From Burkholderiales bacterium (lineage in GTDB: Bacteria > Pseudomonadota > Gammaproteobacteria > Burkholderiales > SG8-41): DNA of 64,000 bases. Location: NCBI GenBank assembly GCA_019749945.1, contig JAIEPF010000016.1, forward strand, positions 131,352-195,351. Direction: 5' to 3'. A program made the position numbers and the translations under genes. Shown here one piece after another: positions 7,947-20,387 of this stretch (the stretch's first letter is position 1; each line of letters starts with the position of its first letter). The notes beneath the pieces were generated by a model. It saw only the letters and a program-made list of their open reading frames with translations, was not told where the DNA came from and made no database searches.

Positions 7947-9644
7947 ATGCAATTGTCGGGTGCAGAGATCGTTGTGCGCTGTCTGCAGGAAGAAGGTATT
8001 GACCATATCTTCGGCTATCCGGGCGGCGCCGTGTTGTTCCTGTATGACGAGTTGTTCAAACAGGACAAAGTAAAACATGTGCTGGTTCGCCATGAGCAGG
8101 CGGCGGTGCATGCGGCCGACGCATACGCGCGGTCAACCGACAAGGTCGGTGTCGCGCTGGTGACTTCCGGTCCCGGCGTGACCAATGCGATCACCGGCAT
8201 TGCCACGGCGTACATGGATTCCATTCCGATGGTGATCCTGACCGGGCAGGTGCCTACGCACGCCATCGGCGAAGACGCCTTCCAGGAATGCGATACCGTC
8301 GGCATCACGCGGCCCTGCGTGAAGCACAATTTCCTGGTGAAGGACATCAGGGATCTGGCGCTGACCATCAAGAAGGCGTTTTACATCGCCGCGACTGGCC
8401 GGCCGGGTCCGGTGGTTGTCGATATTCCCAAGGACATCACCGCGATGAAGACTGACTTCGAGTATCCGAAGTCGATCGCGATGCGTTCGTACAACCCCGT
8501 GGTCAAGGGGCATGCCGGCCAGATCAAGAAGGCGGTGAAGCTGCTGCTCGAAGCCAAGCGTCCGATGATTTACACCGGTGGCGGCGTGATCCTTGGCGAT
8601 GCTTCCGCGGAACTCGCGCAGCTGGTGAAGCTGATCGGTTTTCCGTGCACCAACACGCTGATGGGGCTGGGCGGATTCCCGGCCACCGACCGCCATTTCC
8701 TCGGCATGCTCGGCATGCATGGCACCTATGAAGCCAACATGGCCATGCAGCATTGCGACGTGCTGCTCGCCGTCGGCGCGCGGTTCGATGACCGCGTGAT
8801 CGGCAATCCCAAACATTTCTTCGAGCAGCCGCGCCAGATCATCCATATCGACATCGACCCCGCTTCGATATCGAAGCGCGTGAAAGTCGACGTGCCGGTG
8901 GTGGGCAACGTGGGCGAAGTGCTGAAGGAGCTGATCCGCCAGATCGAAGCGGCGCGCGGCGGCCCGGACAAGGAGGCGCTGAAAGCCTGGTGGACGCAGA
9001 TCGAACAGTGGCGAGGGCGCGACTGTCTGAAGTACGACCGTTCGAGCGCGATCATCAAGCCGCAATTCGTGATCGAGAAACTGTATCAGGTGACCAAGGG
9101 CGATGCATTCATCACCTCGGATGTCGGCCAGCACCAGATGTGGGCGGCGCAATTCTACAAATTCGACAAGCCGCGGCGCTGGATCAATTCCGGCGGCCTG
9201 GGCACGATGGGTGTCGGCCTGCCGTACGCGATGGGCGTGCAGATGGCGCATCCCCGGGCACAGGTGGCCTGTGTGACCGGCGAAGCCTCGATCCAGATGT
9301 GCATCCAGGAACTGTCAACCTGCAAACAATACCGCCTGCCGTTGAAGCTGGTGAATCTGAACAACCGCTACATGGGCATGGTGCGGCAGTGGCAGGAGTT
9401 TTTCCACGGCAACCGCTACTCCGAGTCGTACATGGACGCGTTGCCGGATTTCGTCAAGCTGGCCGAGTCCTATGGCCATGTCGGCATGCGTATCGACAAG
9501 CCGGCTGATGTCGAGCCGGCGCTGAAAGAGGCGTTTGCCCGCAAGAAGGATCTGGTATTCCTGGACTTCATCACCGACCAGACTGAAAACGTGTTCCCGA
9601 TGGTGCCCGGCGGCAAGGGCCTCTCGGAAATGATCCTGGTCTGA
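7947..9644 (+). CDS. ilvB: Acetolactate synthase large (catalytic) subunit
   Basis: Thiamine-diphosphate and FAD enzyme that condenses two pyruvates to acetolactate, or pyruvate with 2-oxobutyrate, the first common step of valine, leucine and isoleucine synthesis. The ATG at 7947 (MQLSGAEIVVRCLQEEGIDH) matches the family N terminus; a GTG at 7929 would add six residues. The product of about 565 residues shows GYPGGAVL, the catalytic Glu in RHEQAAVHAADAYAR, the FAD-domain block and a C-terminal ThDP segment (here GEASIQMCIQELSTCKQY then NLNNRYMGMVRQWQ). The usual GDGS at the start of the ThDP motif reads GEAS here. Followed 4 bp later by ilvH; could equally be named ilvI. Confidence 0.96.
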   Translation: MQLSGAEIVVRCLQEEGIDHIFGYPGGAVLFLYDELFKQDKVKHVLVRHEQAAVHAADAYARSTDKVGVALVTSGPGVTNAITGIATAYMDSIPMVILTGQVPTHAIGEDAFQECDTVGITRPCVKHNFLVKDIRDLALTIKKAFYIAATGRPGPVVVDIPKDITAMKTDFEYPKSIAMRSYNPVVKGHAGQIKKAVKLLLEAKRPMIYTGGGVILGDASAELAQLVKLIGFPCTNTLMGLGGFPATDRHFLGMLGMHGTYEANMAMQHCDVLLAVGARFDDRVIGNPKHFFEQPRQIIHIDIDPASISKRVKVDVPVVGNVGEVLKELIRQIEAARGGPDKEALKAWWTQIEQWRGRDCLKYDRSSAIIKPQFVIEKLYQVTKGDAFITSDVGQHQMWAAQFYKFDKPRRWINSGGLGTMGVGLPYAMGVQMAHPRAQVACVTGEASIQMCIQELSTCKQYRLPLKLVNLNNRYMGMVRQWQEFFHGNRYSESYMDALPDFVKLAESYGHVGMRIDKPADVEPALKEAFARKKDLVFLDFITDQTENVFPMVPGGKGLSEMILV

Positions 9645-9648
9645 TGCC

Positions 9649-10140
9649 ATGAGACACATTATTTCGGTTTTGCTGGAAAACGAAGCGGGCGCGTTGTCCC
9701 GGGTCGCCGGGCTGTTTTCGGCGCGCGGCTACAATATCGAATCGCTGACCGTGGCGCCTACCGAGGACGCAACCCTGTCGCGGATGACCATCGTCACCTC
9801 CGGATCCGACGACGTCATCGAGCAGATCAACAAGCAGCTGAACAAGCTGATTGACGTGGTCAAGGTCGTGGATCTTTCCGAAGGTGACCATATCGAGCGC
9901 GAACTGATGCTGGTGAAGGTGCGCGCGGTGGGCAAGGATCGTGAAGAGATGAAGCGCATGGCGGATATTTTCCGCGGACGCATCATTGATGTCACCGACA
10001 AGGATTACACCATAGAGCTGACCGGACCGGGTTCGAAACTCGACGCGTTCCTCAAGGCCATCGACCAGACCGCGATTCTTGAAACCGTGCGCACCGGCGC
10101 TTCCGGCATCGGCCGCGGTGACCGCGTTTTAAAGGTTTGA
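9649..10140 (+). CDS. ilvH: Acetolactate synthase small (regulatory) subunit
   Basis: Activates the catalytic subunit and confers valine feedback inhibition. The 163-residue product starts MRHIISVLLENEAGALSRVAG, an ACT domain, with SARGYNIESLTVAPTED following, then the C-terminal ALS_ss domain (MADIFRGRIIDVTDKDYTIE). Length is typical. It lies 4 bp behind ilvB and 67 bp before ilvC, so the three are probably one operon. Confidence 0.96.
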   Translation: MRHIISVLLENEAGALSRVAGLFSARGYNIESLTVAPTEDATLSRMTIVTSGSDDVIEQINKQLNKLIDVVKVVDLSEGDHIERELMLVKVRAVGKDREEMKRMADIFRGRIIDVTDKDYTIELTGPGSKLDAFLKAIDQTAILETVRTGASGIGRGDRVLKV

Positions 10141-10177
10141 GGGGGCGGGCAGGGTGTTTGCCCATGCCCGCGCATGA

Positions 10178-11224
<1,047 letters not shown>

Positions 11225-11245
11225 CAAGCACGCAAACAGCGACGT

Positions 11246-11306
11246 GAAAGGCGGTTTTTGCCGGGGAATTTGCCTCGAACGGCGAGCCCTGCGTAAACCG
11301 CCTTTC
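11246..11306 (+). repeat. Inverted repeat between ilvC and psd
   Basis: GAAAGGCGGTTT at 11246-11257 is perfectly repeated in inverse as AAACCGCCTTTC at 11295-11306, with a 37-nt interior. No T-run follows, so it is not a classical terminator; it ends 11 bp before the psd start and could act on the mRNA between the two pathways. Confidence 0.45.
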
Positions 11307-11317
11307 GCCATTTGCCT

Positions 11318-11962
11318 ATGAAACACTATCCCCATCCGATCATTGCCCGAGAGGGCTGGCCGTTTATTGCCATTGCGCTGGTGGTGACGGTCGGCATCCA
11401 CGCCTGGGCGGGTTTCGGCTGGGCGGCGTTTCCGTGGTTTATCGTCATTTTCATGATCCAGTTTTTCCGCGATCCGCAGCGGAGAATTCCCGGTGAAGCC
11501 GGTGTGGTGCTGTCCCCCGCTGACGGGCGCATCGTGTCGGTGGAAAAAACCCGCGATCCCTACCTCGAACGCGATGCACTGAAGATCAGCGTGTTCATGA
11601 ATGTGTTCAACGCGCATTCCAACCGCAGTCCGGTGGACGGCGTGGTGGAGAAGACCTGGTATTTTCCCGGCAAGTTTTTCAACGCCGATCTGGCCAAGGC
11701 TTCCACCGAAAACGAGCGCGCGGTGATTTACCTGCGTACACCTGCCGGCCAGGATGTGACCTGCGTGCAGGTTGCCGGACTGATTGCTCGGCGCATCCTC
11801 TGTTACGCCAAAGAAGGGCAGCAACTGGCGCGCGGGCAGCGTTTTGGTTTTATCCGTTTTGGCTCCCGTGTCGACGTTTATTTGCCCCTTGCCGCAATGC
11901 CGCGGGTCACCGTCGGCGACAAGGTCTACGCGACCGAGACCGTGCTGGCTGCCTTGCCTTGA
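11318..11962 (+). CDS. psd: Phosphatidylserine decarboxylase
   Basis: Pyruvoyl enzyme that converts phosphatidylserine to phosphatidylethanolamine at the inner membrane. The 214-residue product from the ATG at 11318 ([14 protein letters not shown]) has an N-terminal hydrophobic stretch, [14 protein letters not shown], the conserved [14 protein letters not shown] and [11 protein letters not shown]; self-cleavage is expected between Gly182 and Ser183, making the pyruvoyl group. This is the short, archaeal-like class common in betaproteobacteria. It stands immediately before pssA, which makes its substrate. Confidence 0.94.
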   Translation: MKHYPHPIIAREGWPFIAIALVVTVGIHAWAGFGWAAFPWFIVIFMIQFFRDPQRRIPGEAGVVLSPADGRIVSVEKTRDPYLERDALKISVFMNVFNAHSNRSPVDGVVEKTWYFPGKFFNADLAKASTENERAVIYLRTPAGQDVTCVQVAGLIARRILCYAKEGQQLARGQRFGFIRFGSRVDVYLPLAAMPRVTVGDKVYATETVLAALP

Positions 11963-12006
11963 AGCCCGCCGGACTTTCCTGACGCCGCCCGGGGCTATGG
12001 TTTAAG

Positions 12007-12831
12007 ATGCCCATCATGACCGAACTCAAGGAAAACAAGGCCTTCATCAAATCCCGCTTTGCGCGGCGCGGGATTTACTGGCTGCCCAACATGTTTACCC
12101 TGGCGGCGCTGTTCGCCGGTTTTTACGCCATTGTGCAAGCGGTCGGCGGCCGTTTCGAACAGGCGGCGATCGCCATATTCGTTGCGCTGGTGCTGGACGG
12201 GCTGGATGGCCGTGTGGCGCGACTGACCCATACTCAGAGCGCATTCGGCGCCGAACTCGACAGCCTGTCCGACATGGTGTCCTTCGGCGTGGCGCCGGCG
12301 CTGGTGGTTTATGTCTGGGCGTTGAAGGATTTCGCCGCGATGAAAACGGTGCCGCTGCTCGGGCCGTGGCTGTCGACCAAGCTGGGCTGGATCGCGGCCT
12401 TTGTTTATTGCGCCTGCGCGGCGCTGCGGCTGGCGCGCTTCAATACCAATATCGATGTCGTCGACAAACGGTTTTTCCAGGGACTGCCCAGCCCCGCGGC
12501 TGCAGCGCTGGTCGCCGGTCTGGTGCTGGCCATGTCGGAATATCAGGTCAAGGGTGCCGACGTGAAATGGCTGGCCTGGGGATTGACGCTGGTGGCCGGC
12601 CTGACCATGGTCAGCAATCTGCGTTTTTACAGCGGCAAGGACATCAACCTGCGCAAAAGCGTGCCGTTTTCGGCGGTGGTCGCGATTGCACTGGGTTTTG
12701 TGTTGCTGATTTCGTTTGCAAACACGCTGCCCGAGATGTTGTTCACGCTGTTCGGACTGTACGGTCTTTCGGGATATGCGCTGTGGGTCTATGACCGCTT
12801 TCGCCGCAAAACCTCGCCGGCCCCCGAATAG
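12007..12831 (+). CDS. pssA: CDP-diacylglycerol-serine O-phosphatidyltransferase
   Basis: Membrane enzyme making phosphatidylserine from CDP-diacylglycerol and serine. The 274-residue protein has the CDP-alcohol phosphatidyltransferase signature D64GLDGRVAR, Gly81, Asp85 and Asp89 (DG..AR then G...D...D) and several transmembrane helices. A second in-frame ATG at 12016 is possible. It lies 44 bp after psd; together they form the phosphatidylethanolamine branch, embedded between ilvC and leuA. Confidence 0.95.
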   Translation: MPIMTELKENKAFIKSRFARRGIYWLPNMFTLAALFAGFYAIVQAVGGRFEQAAIAIFVALVLDGLDGRVARLTHTQSAFGAELDSLSDMVSFGVAPALVVYVWALKDFAAMKTVPLLGPWLSTKLGWIAAFVYCACAALRLARFNTNIDVVDKRFFQGLPSPAAAALVAGLVLAMSEYQVKGADVKWLAWGLTLVAGLTMVSNLRFYSGKDINLRKSVPFSAVVAIALGFVLLISFANTLPEMLFTLFGLYGLSGYALWVYDRFRRKTSPAPE

Positions 12832-12836
12832 CCGGC

Positions 12837-12865
12837 TTGCATGCCTGGAAAAAAGCCGATATATT
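12837..12865 (+). promoter_or_regulatory. Candidate leuA leader promoter
   Basis: TTGCAT at 12837-12842 and TATATT at 12860-12865 are spaced by exactly 17 bp. The expected transcription start, 7-9 nt after the -10, falls on or next to the ATG at 12874, so the leader ORF would be leaderless. Confidence 0.5.
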
Positions 12866-12873
12866 TCATTCGT

Positions 12874-12969
12874 ATGGAACGTTTAACGCAGACCCAGAAG
12901 CTTTTTCAGCTTTCCTCCGTTGCCGCGCTTGCGCTGGCCGGTCTGCTGCTGCGCGGCCGCGCGCGCTAA
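12874..12969 (+). CDS. Leucine-rich leader peptide candidate before leuA
   Basis: A 31-codon ORF: MERLTQTQKLFQLSSVAALA, then LAGLLLRGRAR, stop TAA at 12967. Eight of 31 residues are leucine, including three consecutive CTG codons at 12943-12951 near the end, and the C-terminal LLLRGRAR recalls the LRGRR part of the enterobacterial leu leader. It lies alone in the 249 bp between pssA and leuA. There is no ribosome binding site, but the promoter places the transcript start at the ATG. The stop is followed by a C-rich, G-poor tract (12969-12980), which would suit a Rho-dependent attenuation mechanism; I see no U-tailed terminator. Inferred role: leucine-sensing attenuation of leuA. Confidence 0.5.
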   Translation: MERLTQTQKLFQLSSVAALALAGLLLRGRAR

Positions 12970-13035
12970 CCCCCCCCTCCCATTTTGTAGTGCTTTCAGT
13001 CCGGCCCGGAACACGGTGCCGGGAACCCCGATTGC

Positions 13036-13056
13036 GGGCGCGCAATGATTGCGCCC
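13036..13056 (+). other. Stem-loop in the leuA leader
   Basis: GGGCGC at 13036-13041 can pair with GCGCCC at 13051-13056; alternatively GCGCAAT at 13040-13046 and ATTGCGC at 13048-13054 form a perfect 7-1-7 palindrome. No T-run follows. It could be a folded element of the leader RNA or an operator before leuA. Confidence 0.4.
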
Positions 13057-13080
13057 GGCGCAAAGACTGAGGTTTGAATC

Positions 13081-14622
13081 ATGCCCCAAGATAAATTGAT
13101 CATATTTGATACGACCATGCGTGATGGTGAGCAGAGCCCCGGCGCGTCGATGAGCAGGGACGACAAGCTGCGCATTGCGCGGCAACTGGAGCGCATGCGC
13201 GTGGATGTCATCGAGGCCGGATTTCCGGCCGCGAGTGACGGTGATTTTGAATCGGTGCAGGCGGTCGCGCGCGCAATCAAGGACAGCACCATCTGCGGTC
13301 TGGCGCGCGCCAACGAGCGCGACATCCGCCGTTGTGGCGAGGCGGTCGGGGTGGCGGCGCGGCCGCGCATTCACACCTTCATTGCGACTTCACCGATCCA
13401 CATGGAAAAGAAGCTGCGCATGGAGCCTTCACAGGTCATTGATCAGGCGGTGCGTGCGATCAAGTGGGCGCGGGAATATACCGATAACGTGGAATTTTCG
13501 CCGGAGGATGCCGGCCGTTCTGACCTTGATTTCCTGTGCCGCATCCTCGAACAGGTGATCAAGGCCGGCGCTAAAACCATCAACGTGCCGGACACGGTGG
13601 GGTATACCTTGCCCGACCAGTTCGGGCGGCTGATCAAAAACCTGCGCGAACGCATCCCCAATGCCGATCAGGTGATCTGGTCGGTGCACTGCCACAACGA
13701 CCTCGGACTGGCGGTCGCCAACTCACTGGCCGCGGTGCAGAACGGCGCGCGCCAGGTGGAATGCACCATCAACGGTCTCGGCGAGCGCGCCGGCAACGCG
13801 GCGCTGGAGGAGATCGTGATGGCGGTGCGCACGCGCCAGGACCTTTTTTCCTGCGATACCAATATCGATATTACGCAGATCGTTCCGGCCTCGAAACTCG
13901 TGTCCGGCATCACCGGTTATCCGGTGCAGCCGAACAAGGCCATTGTCGGCGCCAATGCGTTTGCGCATGAATCGGGGATTCACCAGGATGGCGTGCTGAA
14001 GCATCGCGAGACCTACGAAATCATGAGCGCGGAATCGGTGGGCTGGACCACCAACCGGCTGACGCTGGGCAAGTTGTCCGGACGCAATGCCTTCAAGACG
14101 CGCCTGCACGAAATCGGCGTCGATCTGGAGTCGGAAGAGGCGCTGAACGCCGCGTTCAAGCGCTTCAAGGAACTCGCCGACAAGAAACGCGAGATTTTCG
14201 ACGAGGACCTGCACGCGCTGATTACCGAGGAAAATCTCGAACACATCGAAAACGAGCGTTACAATCTGGTCTCGCTGACTGCGCATTCCGAAACCGGCGA
14301 GCAGCCCTATGCGCGCATTGTCATGTCCGACGAGGGTCGGGAGCTGCCCTCGCAGTCGGAAGGCAGCGGGCCGGTGGATGCCGCGTTCAAGGCGATCGAG
14401 GCGCTGGTGGCGAGCAAGGCCGAATTGCTGCTCTATTCGGTCAATGCCATCACCACCGGCACCGATGCCCAGGGCGAGGTGACGGTGCGGCTGTCGAAAG
14501 ACGGACGCATCGTCAACGGCCAGGGTGCGGATACCGATATCGTGGTGGCTTCCGCCAAGGCCTACATCAACGCGCTGAACAAGCTTTGCGCCAAAGCGGA
14601 GCGGCTGAATCCGCAGCTCTGA
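13081..14622 (+). CDS. leuA: 2-isopropylmalate synthase
   Basis: First committed enzyme of leucine synthesis: acetyl-CoA plus 2-oxoisovalerate gives 2-isopropylmalate. The 513-residue protein has the HMGL-like TIM barrel with [16 protein letters not shown] at the N terminus, the metal-binding [37 protein letters not shown], and a C-terminal LeuA regulatory domain (leucine feedback site). GAGG 8 nt before the ATG is the ribosome binding site. Preceded by a candidate leader peptide and last of the ilv/leu cluster. Confidence 0.97.
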   Translation: MPQDKLIIFDTTMRDGEQSPGASMSRDDKLRIARQLERMRVDVIEAGFPAASDGDFESVQAVARAIKDSTICGLARANERDIRRCGEAVGVAARPRIHTFIATSPIHMEKKLRMEPSQVIDQAVRAIKWAREYTDNVEFSPEDAGRSDLDFLCRILEQVIKAGAKTINVPDTVGYTLPDQFGRLIKNLRERIPNADQVIWSVHCHNDLGLAVANSLAAVQNGARQVECTINGLGERAGNAALEEIVMAVRTRQDLFSCDTNIDITQIVPASKLVSGITGYPVQPNKAIVGANAFAHESGIHQDGVLKHRETYEIMSAESVGWTTNRLTLGKLSGRNAFKTRLHEIGVDLESEEALNAAFKRFKELADKKREIFDEDLHALITEENLEHIENERYNLVSLTAHSETGEQPYARIVMSDEGRELPSQSEGSGPVDAAFKAIEALVASKAELLLYSVNAITTGTDAQGEVTVRLSKDGRIVNGQGADTDIVVASAKAYINALNKLCAKAERLNPQL

Positions 14623-14655
14623 TCAAGGTGCACGTGCAATACAGGAAAGACGGGC

Positions 14656-14824
14656 ATGCTGAAATGGCTGGTCACGCTGCTCGTCGTACTGTTTGCGCTG
14701 GGCCTGCTGCGGCCGCTACTGGTCAAATTGGGTCTGGGCCGCCTGCCCGGTGATCTTGAACTGCAGCACCGCGGGCGGAAGTTTTATTTCCCTCTGGCCA
14801 CCAGTATCATTTTTTCGCTGGTGA

Positions 14825-14850
<26 letters not shown>
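14656..14850 (+). CDS. DUF2905 family small membrane protein
   Basis: A 64-residue protein with two transmembrane helices (WLVTLLVVLFALGLLRPLL and TSIIFSLVITMLFWV) flanking the conserved LGRLPGDLELQHRGRKFYFP loop, which is diagnostic of DUF2905. Function unknown. It follows leuA by 33 bp and converges with the DUF2069 gene, sharing 26 bp at the 3' ends. Confidence 0.85.
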
Positions 14851-16419
<1,569 letters not shown>

Positions 16420-16432
<13 letters not shown>

Positions 16433-18132
16433 ACCATTGATTTTATTGAGTTTTTTGCTTCGTTCAGAGACAGGTTGCGGGCCTCGGCATCGCGCCGGCC
16501 TTTGTATTCGATCTGGCCTTCCTTCAGGCCACGGTCGCCGATGACCACACGGTGTGGCACGCCGATCAACTCCATGTCGGCGAACATCGCGCCGGGGCGT
16601 TCGTCGCGATTGTCGAGCAGCACATCAATACCCTCAGCCTGCAGATCGGCATACAACTGATCGGCCGCCGCCTTGACCTGCGCGCTCTTGTGGTAACCGA
16701 TGGGCACGATGGCGACATCAAAGGGCGCGATGGCGCGCGGAAACATGATGCCGCGTTCGTCATGGTTCTGTTCGATGGCGGCGGCGACGATGCGCGTGAC
16801 GCCGATGCCGTAACAGCCCATTTCCATGATCTGTGTTTTGCCCGCCTCGTCGAGGAATCCCAGTTTGAGGGCCTCGGAATACTTGGTGCGCAGCTGGAAA
16901 ATGTGGCCGACTTCAATACCGCGGCAGAGCTCCAGCGTGCCCTTGCCGTCGGGCGAGGGATCGCCGGTGACGACATTGCGGATATCGGCAACAGCGGGCT
17001 CGGCGAAATCACGGCCGATGTTGGCGCCGGTGTAATGATGATCGTTGGCATTGGCGCCGATGACAAAATCCGCCATGGCCATCACGGCGCGATCGGCGAT
17101 CACGGTTCCCTTGAAGCCCGCCGGGCCCAGCGAACCGGGATCGGCGCCGAATGCGGCGCGAATGGATTCCACGGATGAAAATGTCACCGGCTGCTTCAAC
17201 TGCGTCAGCTTGCCGGCCTTGATCATGTTCAGTTCGTGATCCCCGCGCACCAGCAGCAGCACCGGTTTGCCGTCGGCGCCGTCGACGACCACGGCCTTGA
17301 CGGTATGCTGCGCCGGCACTTTGAGGAAAGCGCACAACTCGGCGATGGTTTTGACGCCGGGGGTATGCACTTTCTGCAGGGGCAATATTGCCGCCGCGCG
17401 CGTCGTGGCCGGGGCCACGGCTTCCGCCAGCTCGACATTCGCTGCGTAGTCGGATTGCGGGCAATAGGCGATGGCGTCCTCGCCGGAATCGGCGAGGACA
17501 TGGAATTCATGCGAGCCGGTGCCGCCGATCGAGCCGGTGTCGGCGGCGACGGCGCGGAATTTCAGCCCGAGCCGCGTGAATATGCGGCTGTAGGTGTCGT
17601 GCATGTTGCGGTACTCGCGCACCAGGTCGGCGTAACTGGCATGGAAGGAATAGGCGTCCTTCATCACGAACTCGCGCCCGCGCATGACGCCGAAACGCGG
17701 CCGGATCTCGTCGCGGAACTTGGTCTGGATCTGGTAGAAATTCAGCGGCAGCTGGCGGTAGCTTTTGACCTCTCGCCGCACCACGTCGCTGACCACTTCC
17801 TCGTGCGTCGGGCCGAAACAGAAATCGCGCTGGTGGCGGTCCTTGATGCGCAGCAGTTCGGGGCCGTACTGTTCCCAGCGCGTCGATTCCTGCCACAGCT
17901 CGGCAGGCTGCACAGCCGGCATCAGCAGTTCGATGGCGCCGCCGCGGTTCATTTCCTCGCGGATGATGTTCTCGACCCTGCGCAGCACGCGCAGGCCCAG
18001 CGGCATCCAGGTGTACACGCCGCTGGTCAGGCGTTTGATCAAACCGGCGCGCAGCATGAGCTTGTGGCTGATGACTTCCGCCTCGGAAGGCGCCTCCTTC
18101 AGCGTGGAAATGAAAAACTGCGAGACACGCAT
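16420..18132 (-). CDS. proS: Prolyl-tRNA synthetase
   Basis: Class II synthetase that charges tRNA-Pro. The 570-residue bacterial-type protein shows [20 protein letters not shown] near the N terminus, class II motif 2 ([20 protein letters not shown]), a central YbaK-like editing insertion (with [20 protein letters not shown]), and the C-terminal anticodon-binding domain ([20 protein letters not shown]). It is divergent from the spermidine-synthase-like gene and heads proS-slt-wrbA-DUF2069. Confidence 0.97.
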
Positions 18133-18198
18133 GCCTGTTCCCGATCCGATAAAACCCTTATTCTACCGAACCTTACGAAACCTCCGCTTTAAATACGC

Positions 18199-18987
18199 AT
18201 GAAATTCCTGCCCAAATGGCGCTTGCGCAAACCGTCGGAAGACACCGAGACGGTCTATGTCAGCGAGAAGTTCGGCGTGCGTTCCCTGCACATCGGCAGC
18301 GACACGGTGCAAAGCGCCATGCGCCTCGCGCGGCCGAACGACCTCGAGCTGTCCTACACGCGGTCGATGATGGCCTGCCTGCTGTTCCAGCCCGACCCGC
18401 GCAACGTGCTGATGATCGGCCTCGGCGGCGGTTCGGTGGCCAAGTATTTGTATCACCAGCTGCCGGAGGCGAAAGTGCGGGTGCTGGAGCTCGATCCGCA
18501 GGTGGTGGCGATTGCCCGGCAGTGTTTCCTGGTCCCGCCGGATGACGCGCGTTTCCAGATCATCGTCGGTGACGGTGCCGAGTACATGGCGCGTCACGAG
18601 GCACGGGCCGATCTCATCATGGTCGACGGTTACGACGCGGAATCCCATGTCGAGGCACTGGCGACGCGCGAGTTCTACAATCATTGCCGTGCGCGGCTTG
18701 GCGCCGGCGGCGTGCTGGTGGTAAACCTGTGGGGCGGTGACCGCCAGTTCAATGAAGTCCTCAAACGCATCGAGGCCGTGTTTCCCGACGGCACCCTGTG
18801 CCTGCCGGCGCGCAAACCGGGCAATGTGATTGCCTTTGGCTTTCGCGATCCGCCGGGCTCGCTGGCCTGGGCGGACCTGGAAAGCCGGGCAGCAGAGCTG
18901 GAAGCGCGCCACGGGCTGGAGTTCCCGCAGTTTGTCGCCGGGCTGGCCGCCATGAACCGCAACGACGCCGCCCACCTTTATCCCTGA
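18199..18987 (+). CDS. Spermidine synthase-like methyltransferase-fold protein
   Basis: A 262-residue protein with the spermidine synthase/SAM-binding Rossmann core: [35 protein letters not shown], and [20 protein letters not shown]. It lacks the N-terminal tetramerisation region typical of SpeE and belongs to the 'fused-type' or SpeE-like family whose substrate is often unknown, so polyamine synthesis should not be assumed. Divergent from proS with only 66 bp between the starts. Confidence 0.8.
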   Translation: MKFLPKWRLRKPSEDTETVYVSEKFGVRSLHIGSDTVQSAMRLARPNDLELSYTRSMMACLLFQPDPRNVLMIGLGGGSVAKYLYHQLPEAKVRVLELDPQVVAIARQCFLVPPDDARFQIIVGDGAEYMARHEARADLIMVDGYDAESHVEALATREFYNHCRARLGAGGVLVVNLWGGDRQFNEVLKRIEAVFPDGTLCLPARKPGNVIAFGFRDPPGSLAWADLESRAAELEARHGLEFPQFVAGLAAMNRNDAAHLYP

Positions 18988-19070
18988 AATCCCTCCGGAT
19001 TGCGGGCTTTCAATGCCCGGGGATTTGTGAAAAAATCAATTCCATATGGTTAACAGATTCGGGGATGCCC

Positions 19071-19610
19071 ATGATCGACAGAGACGGCTATCGCCCCAAC
19101 GTCGGAATCGTTTTGTGCAATTGCAAAAACGAGGTGTTCTGGGGTAAGCGGGTACGCGAACATTCGTGGCAGTTTCCGCAGGGCGGGATCAATGGCGGCG
19201 AACGCCCGGAAGCCGCGATGTACCGCGAATTGCACGAAGAAGTCGGCCTGAAGCCGGAGCACGTGCAGGTGCTGGGACGCACCCGCGACTGGCTGCGTTA
19301 CGAGGTGCCGGAGCGCTGGCTGCGGCGTGAGTGGCGCGGCAACTACCGCGGCCAGAAACAAATCTGGTTCCTGCTGCGGCTGGTGGGGCGTGATTGCGAC
19401 GTCTGCCTGCGCACCACGGAAAAACCCGAATTCGACGCCTGGCGCTGGCACGATTACTGGGCGCCGACCCAGGATGTCATCGAGTTCAAGCGCGCGGTTT
19501 ATGAACAGGCTCTCAACGAGTTGTCACGGTATCTGGTGCGCAACACCGGTCCGCGAATCCGCCGGGGGGCGTATGCTGGCGATGCAGCTAGTCCGGTAAC
19601 CGCCAAGTAA
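19071..19610 (+). CDS. rppH: RNA pyrophosphohydrolase (Nudix)
   Basis: Removes pyrophosphate from the 5' end of triphosphorylated mRNA, starting 5'-end-dependent decay. From the ATG at 19071 the protein (179 residues) reads [14 protein letters not shown], as E. coli RppH does, and the Nudix box [20 protein letters not shown] is at 38-57, followed by [21 protein letters not shown] near the end is conserved. An in-frame ATG at 19065 is a second possible start. A rppH next to proS is the common betaproteobacterial order. Confidence 0.94.
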   Translation: MIDRDGYRPNVGIVLCNCKNEVFWGKRVREHSWQFPQGGINGGERPEAAMYRELHEEVGLKPEHVQVLGRTRDWLRYEVPERWLRREWRGNYRGQKQIWFLLRLVGRDCDVCLRTTEKPEFDAWRWHDYWAPTQDVIEFKRAVYEQALNELSRYLVRNTGPRIRRGAYAGDAASPVTAK

Positions 19611-19658
19611 TCACATCCCGGCTGCAACCGCGGCCCGTCAAACCGAAGCGGAGAGCAC

Positions 19659-20252
19659 ATGGCCCGTGAATACCACGCACTGAAATCGACATCGCTGGAG
19701 GCCGAGTCGGGGTATGCGCAACCGGTGCAGAAAGTGCCCGAGCGCGTGCGCATTGAGAGCCCCGCGTTCGAGGTGATGACCGATCTGACCCGGGTTGCCG
19801 CGGTCATCATATTGGCGGGGGACACGGTCGACGAAGCGCACCGCCGCATGATCCAGCGCGGCGTGCGCCTGCTGCTGGTGGTCGATCAGAACCGCAAGGT
19901 GCATGGCGTCATCACCGCCAATGACGTGCTCGGTGAAAAGCCGGTCAAGGTGGCCGTGCAGCGCGGGGTGCCGCGCAGCGAGATCCAAGTCCGCGACATC
20001 ATGACGCCGCGTGATGCGCTGCAGGTGCTGGAATTCGACGATGTCAGCGCGGCCAGCGTGGGCCATGTGGTCGCCACGCTGAAGGCGGCAGGGCGCCAGC
20101 ATACGCTGGTGGTGGATCGTGATGATCGCGGGCGCCAGCGCGTGCGCGGCATTTTTTCTGCAACGCAGATTGCGCGCCAGTTGGGCGTGGCGATCACTAC
20201 CGAAGCCACTGTGCGCACGTTTGCGGAAATCGAGGCCGCTTTGGCGCGCTGA
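19659..20252 (+). CDS. CBS-domain protein
   Basis: A 197-residue soluble protein with a pair of CBS motifs: VIILAGDTVDEAHRRMIQRG with RLLLVVDQNRKVHGVITAND, and VRDIMTPRDALQVLEFDDVS with HTLVVDRDDRGRQRVRGIFS. CBS pairs bind adenosyl nucleotides and sense energy state; no catalytic domain is attached, so the partner is unknown. It lies 48 bp after rppH on the same strand. Confidence 0.85.
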   Translation: MAREYHALKSTSLEAESGYAQPVQKVPERVRIESPAFEVMTDLTRVAAVIILAGDTVDEAHRRMIQRGVRLLLVVDQNRKVHGVITANDVLGEKPVKVAVQRGVPRSEIQVRDIMTPRDALQVLEFDDVSAASVGHVVATLKAAGRQHTLVVDRDDRGRQRVRGIFSATQIARQLGVAITTEATVRTFAEIEAALAR

Positions 20253-20329
20253 TCCCCCGTTTGATTGCGGCAATGCCCGCACGGGCAGTTGACGTGACGC
20301 GGTGGCCGGAATTAAACTCCAATCACAGA

Positions 20330-20344
20330 TTAGATTCAGTCTAA
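20330..20344 (+). promoter_or_regulatory. PerR/Fur-like 7-1-7 palindrome before rubrerythrin
   Basis: TTAGATT-C-AGTCTAA is a 15-bp inverted repeat with one mismatch, in the 7-1-7 layout of Fur-family boxes and with the TTA...TAA ends of PerR sites. It lies 70 bp before the rubrerythrin ATG. Rubrerythrin is a typical PerR target in other bacteria; binding here is inferred. Confidence 0.4.
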
Positions 20345-20387
20345 AACTCTTGATCTGGATGATGTTGTTTGGCTCGGCAAATAAAGT

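Noticed and set aside
13036..13056. Hairpin before leuA as an intrinsic terminator
   Set aside because: No T-run follows it; kept only as a structural element.
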